Shown: positions 20,770 through 22,442 of the stretch, piece after piece
Layout of the letters: every line of letters starts with the position of its first letter
Numbering within the stretch: the stretch's first letter is position 1
DNA from: Azolla pinnata
Taxonomy: Eukaryota > Streptophyta > Polypodiopsida > Salviniales > Salviniaceae
Assembly (NCBI GenBank): GCA_037176905.1
Contig: JBBBWG010004736.1
Coordinates: 6,853-29,294 of the forward strand
Direction of reading: 5' to 3'
DNA length: 22,442 nucleotides
Notes under the pieces: generated by a model
What the model was told of the DNA's origin: nothing
Database searches by the model: none
What the model saw: the letters and a program-made list of their open reading frames with translations, nothing else
Program-made: the position numbers and the translations under genes

Positions 20770-21660
20770 ACTCCCCAAGTCATGTTAAGAATATCATGAA
20801 AATAATTATGTTATCACATCTACAAATTGCATTCCAACCTTAATCATTAGCAATAATATTGTGAGATATTAATGTAAACACATATAGCATATAATTCACT
20901 CTTTTTTTCCAATGTAATTCTCTAACTATTAAATGACCAACTTTCTCATTGCATCCAGTTCCAAGTTCTAGATTTATGAATTAACAGTGTGCATATAGCT
21001 TTATCATCACTCCATAAGTTGGCCATGCTGAAATCAGACACTTAATAAAGCATTCAAAGTTGCCTCGACAAATCAAAGGCTTAAAACATGTCATGTGGAT
21101 GTTAGACTACTTAGTGTTTGCTAATGAGCAAAATATGTTATATGTTTGGAATATAAAGTATCCTCGTTGAGATGAGTTGAGCACATAAACAAAACTGCCC
21201 TACAAATGTTTGCTTTCCAAAAATCAACCAACAATTGTTATACATGTATAAATTTTCAAATTTTTTCTTTACAGAAAAAGACTCATTGACAAGAGTAGGA
21301 ACTTCTTTAAGGCAAGAAAGATTAACTCCTCAAGCCTGAAATACTTAAATTTCGACCAAGAAACTAAGGTGAATTTGAACAACCTAACTAAAGAGATTAA
21401 GAAAATGTAAATCCATAATTTCAGAAGTGGGAACATTTGTACACATATTATGGATGATCTCTTATATGTCATCGCAAGGTCATTATTAATATATGTTCAT
21501 GAAATACATTTTCAATGTTGATGTAATTGATGATGAAGAGTCAAGGCAAGGAAGTAGGTAGATGAGTCCATGATAGAGTGGATACAGAGCGGCAAGCGAG
21601 CAAGGCAATGAGTGGGCAACAAGCACGAGTAGGGTAGTGAGCGAACAAAGCAAGGACACT
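20770..21660. other. Intergenic region, no gene recognised
   Basis: AT-rich DNA with no coding signal. The last part (about 21540-21660) is purine-rich with repeated GAGCGA/GAGCAA words, similar in flavour to 20055-20110. Confidence 0.45.
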
Positions 21661-21671
21661 ACAAGGGACAT

Positions 21672-22442
21672 GTCAGTTTGCCGCGAGATTTACCGCGAAA
21701 ATCGTTCTGCAGAACACCTGAAAAACTCACGGCAAACTCGCGGTAAACTCGCGGTAAACGACATTCTGCTTTACCGCGAGTTTGCCGCGAGTTTGCCGCG
21801 AGATTGCCGCGACCAATGAAACATTTTACCGCGACATTGCCGCGTGTTTGCCGCGAATATTTAAGCTCCTGTTGCCGCGAGTTTTCCGGGCATATTACCG
21901 CGACATCCAGGGCTCTTTTTGCCGCTCGATATCCGCATGTTTACCACGACATTACCGCGACCATTACTACTACTTTACCGCGAACATTTCAGGATGTTTG
22001 CCGCGACATTACCACGACCATTACTGCAAAATTGCCGAGAGTTTGCAGCATCTTTACCGTGAGGTTGCTTCGAATTTGCCGCGAGATTGCAGCATATTTA
22101 CTCTGATTTTAATGCACATTTGCCGCGTGGTTGCTGCAAATTTGCCGCGAGGTGGCTGGAATTTTACCGCGAGTTTGCCGCTAATTTGCCGTGAGTTTGT
22201 TGCACATTTACCGGAATGTTGTTGGGACTTTGCCACGAGTTTGCTGCAAGTTTACCACGAGTTTGCTGCAAGTTTACCGCGATTTTGCTGTAATTTTTGC
22301 CGCGAGTTTGCTGCACATTTACCACAATGTTGCTGGGACTTTGCCGCGAGTTTGCTGCAAGTTTACCGCGAGTTTGCTGCAAGTTTGCCGCGAGTTTGCT
22401 GCAAGTTTGCCGCGAGTTTGCTAGATTTTTACCGCAACTTTG
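21672..22442 (+). repeat. CpG-rich minisatellite, 11-bp unit TTTRCCGCGAG
   Basis: The consensus unit TTTRCCGCGAG and its variants (TTTGCTGCAAG, TTTACCACGAG, ATTACCGCGACC) fill the end of the window and run off it. The array is irregular at its left end and regular at its right end. A longer block (TGCACATTTACC, then AATGTTG and TGGGACTTTGCC) recurs at 22201 and 22312, a 111-bp higher-order period. Long stop-free frames on both strands are a by-product of the repeat, not genes. Confidence 0.9.
21726..21802. repeat. 33-bp inverted repeat inside the CpG-rich array
   Basis: Left arm 21726-21758 and right arm 21770-21802 are reverse complements at 31 of 33 positions, around an 11-nt loop. Both arms are three array units long, so the unit orientation flips here. 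Confidence 0.85.

Noticed and set aside
21637..22424. Several 60-100 codon open frames on both strands at the right end
   Set aside because: They arise from the stop-poor 11-bp repeat cycling through three frames (33 bp, 11 residues), not from coding selection.

Overview
The window looks like nuclear DNA of a land plant. The evidence is one intron-containing gene for a conserved spliceosomal protein (SYF1/XAB2) whose sequence reads as plant-type, GT-AG introns, a CT/GA-rich 5' leader, decayed Ty3/gypsy-style gag remnants, an initiator-Met-tRNA primer binding site, many microsatellites, and AT-rich sequence with sparse genes. A non-seed plant is possible from the style of the gag remnant, but I cannot fix the lineage by reading alone.

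Layout. 1-3067: mostly non-coding, with microsatellites, one weak short-peptide ORF (1317-1493) and an unexplained open frame (2763-2996, minus). 3068-7656 (minus): SYF1 in six exons, 924 codons, with an (AAG)n tract in the 5' leader and a 1.3-kb intron 4 that holds an 83-86-bp tandem repeat. About 7850-9027 (minus): a broken retrotransposon gag that ends only about 200-440 bp upstream of the SYF1 start. 9300-10820: AT-rich DNA with TTAGGG-rich and then CCCTAA-rich tracts in opposite orientation. 12000-13680: a 458-bp tandem array, interrupted by a 100-N assembly gap, in which every unit carries a retrotransposon primer binding site. It merges at its right end into a minus-strand LTR with a TATA box. 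14000-14770 (plus): a second, opposite-strand gag remnant. 14949-15062: a 38-bp minisatellite. 15929-16071: a perfect GATA/TATC foldback. 16175-16459 (minus): a small GC-rich gene of unknown function behind another (GATA)n tract and a plausible TATA box. 16660-21660: AT-rich DNA without recognisable genes. 21672-22442: a CpG-rich minisatellite with an 11-bp unit that runs off the window end.

The two convincing protein genes (SYF1, and less surely the 94-aa ORF) show no sign of working together. The rest is mobile-element and satellite debris. The most unusual material is the CpG-rich 11-bp array (consensus TTTRCCGCGAG), its degenerate opposite-strand relative at 12000-12130, and the 458-bp repeat built around a U5-PBS junction. 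I see no evidence of a new enzymatic or defence system.
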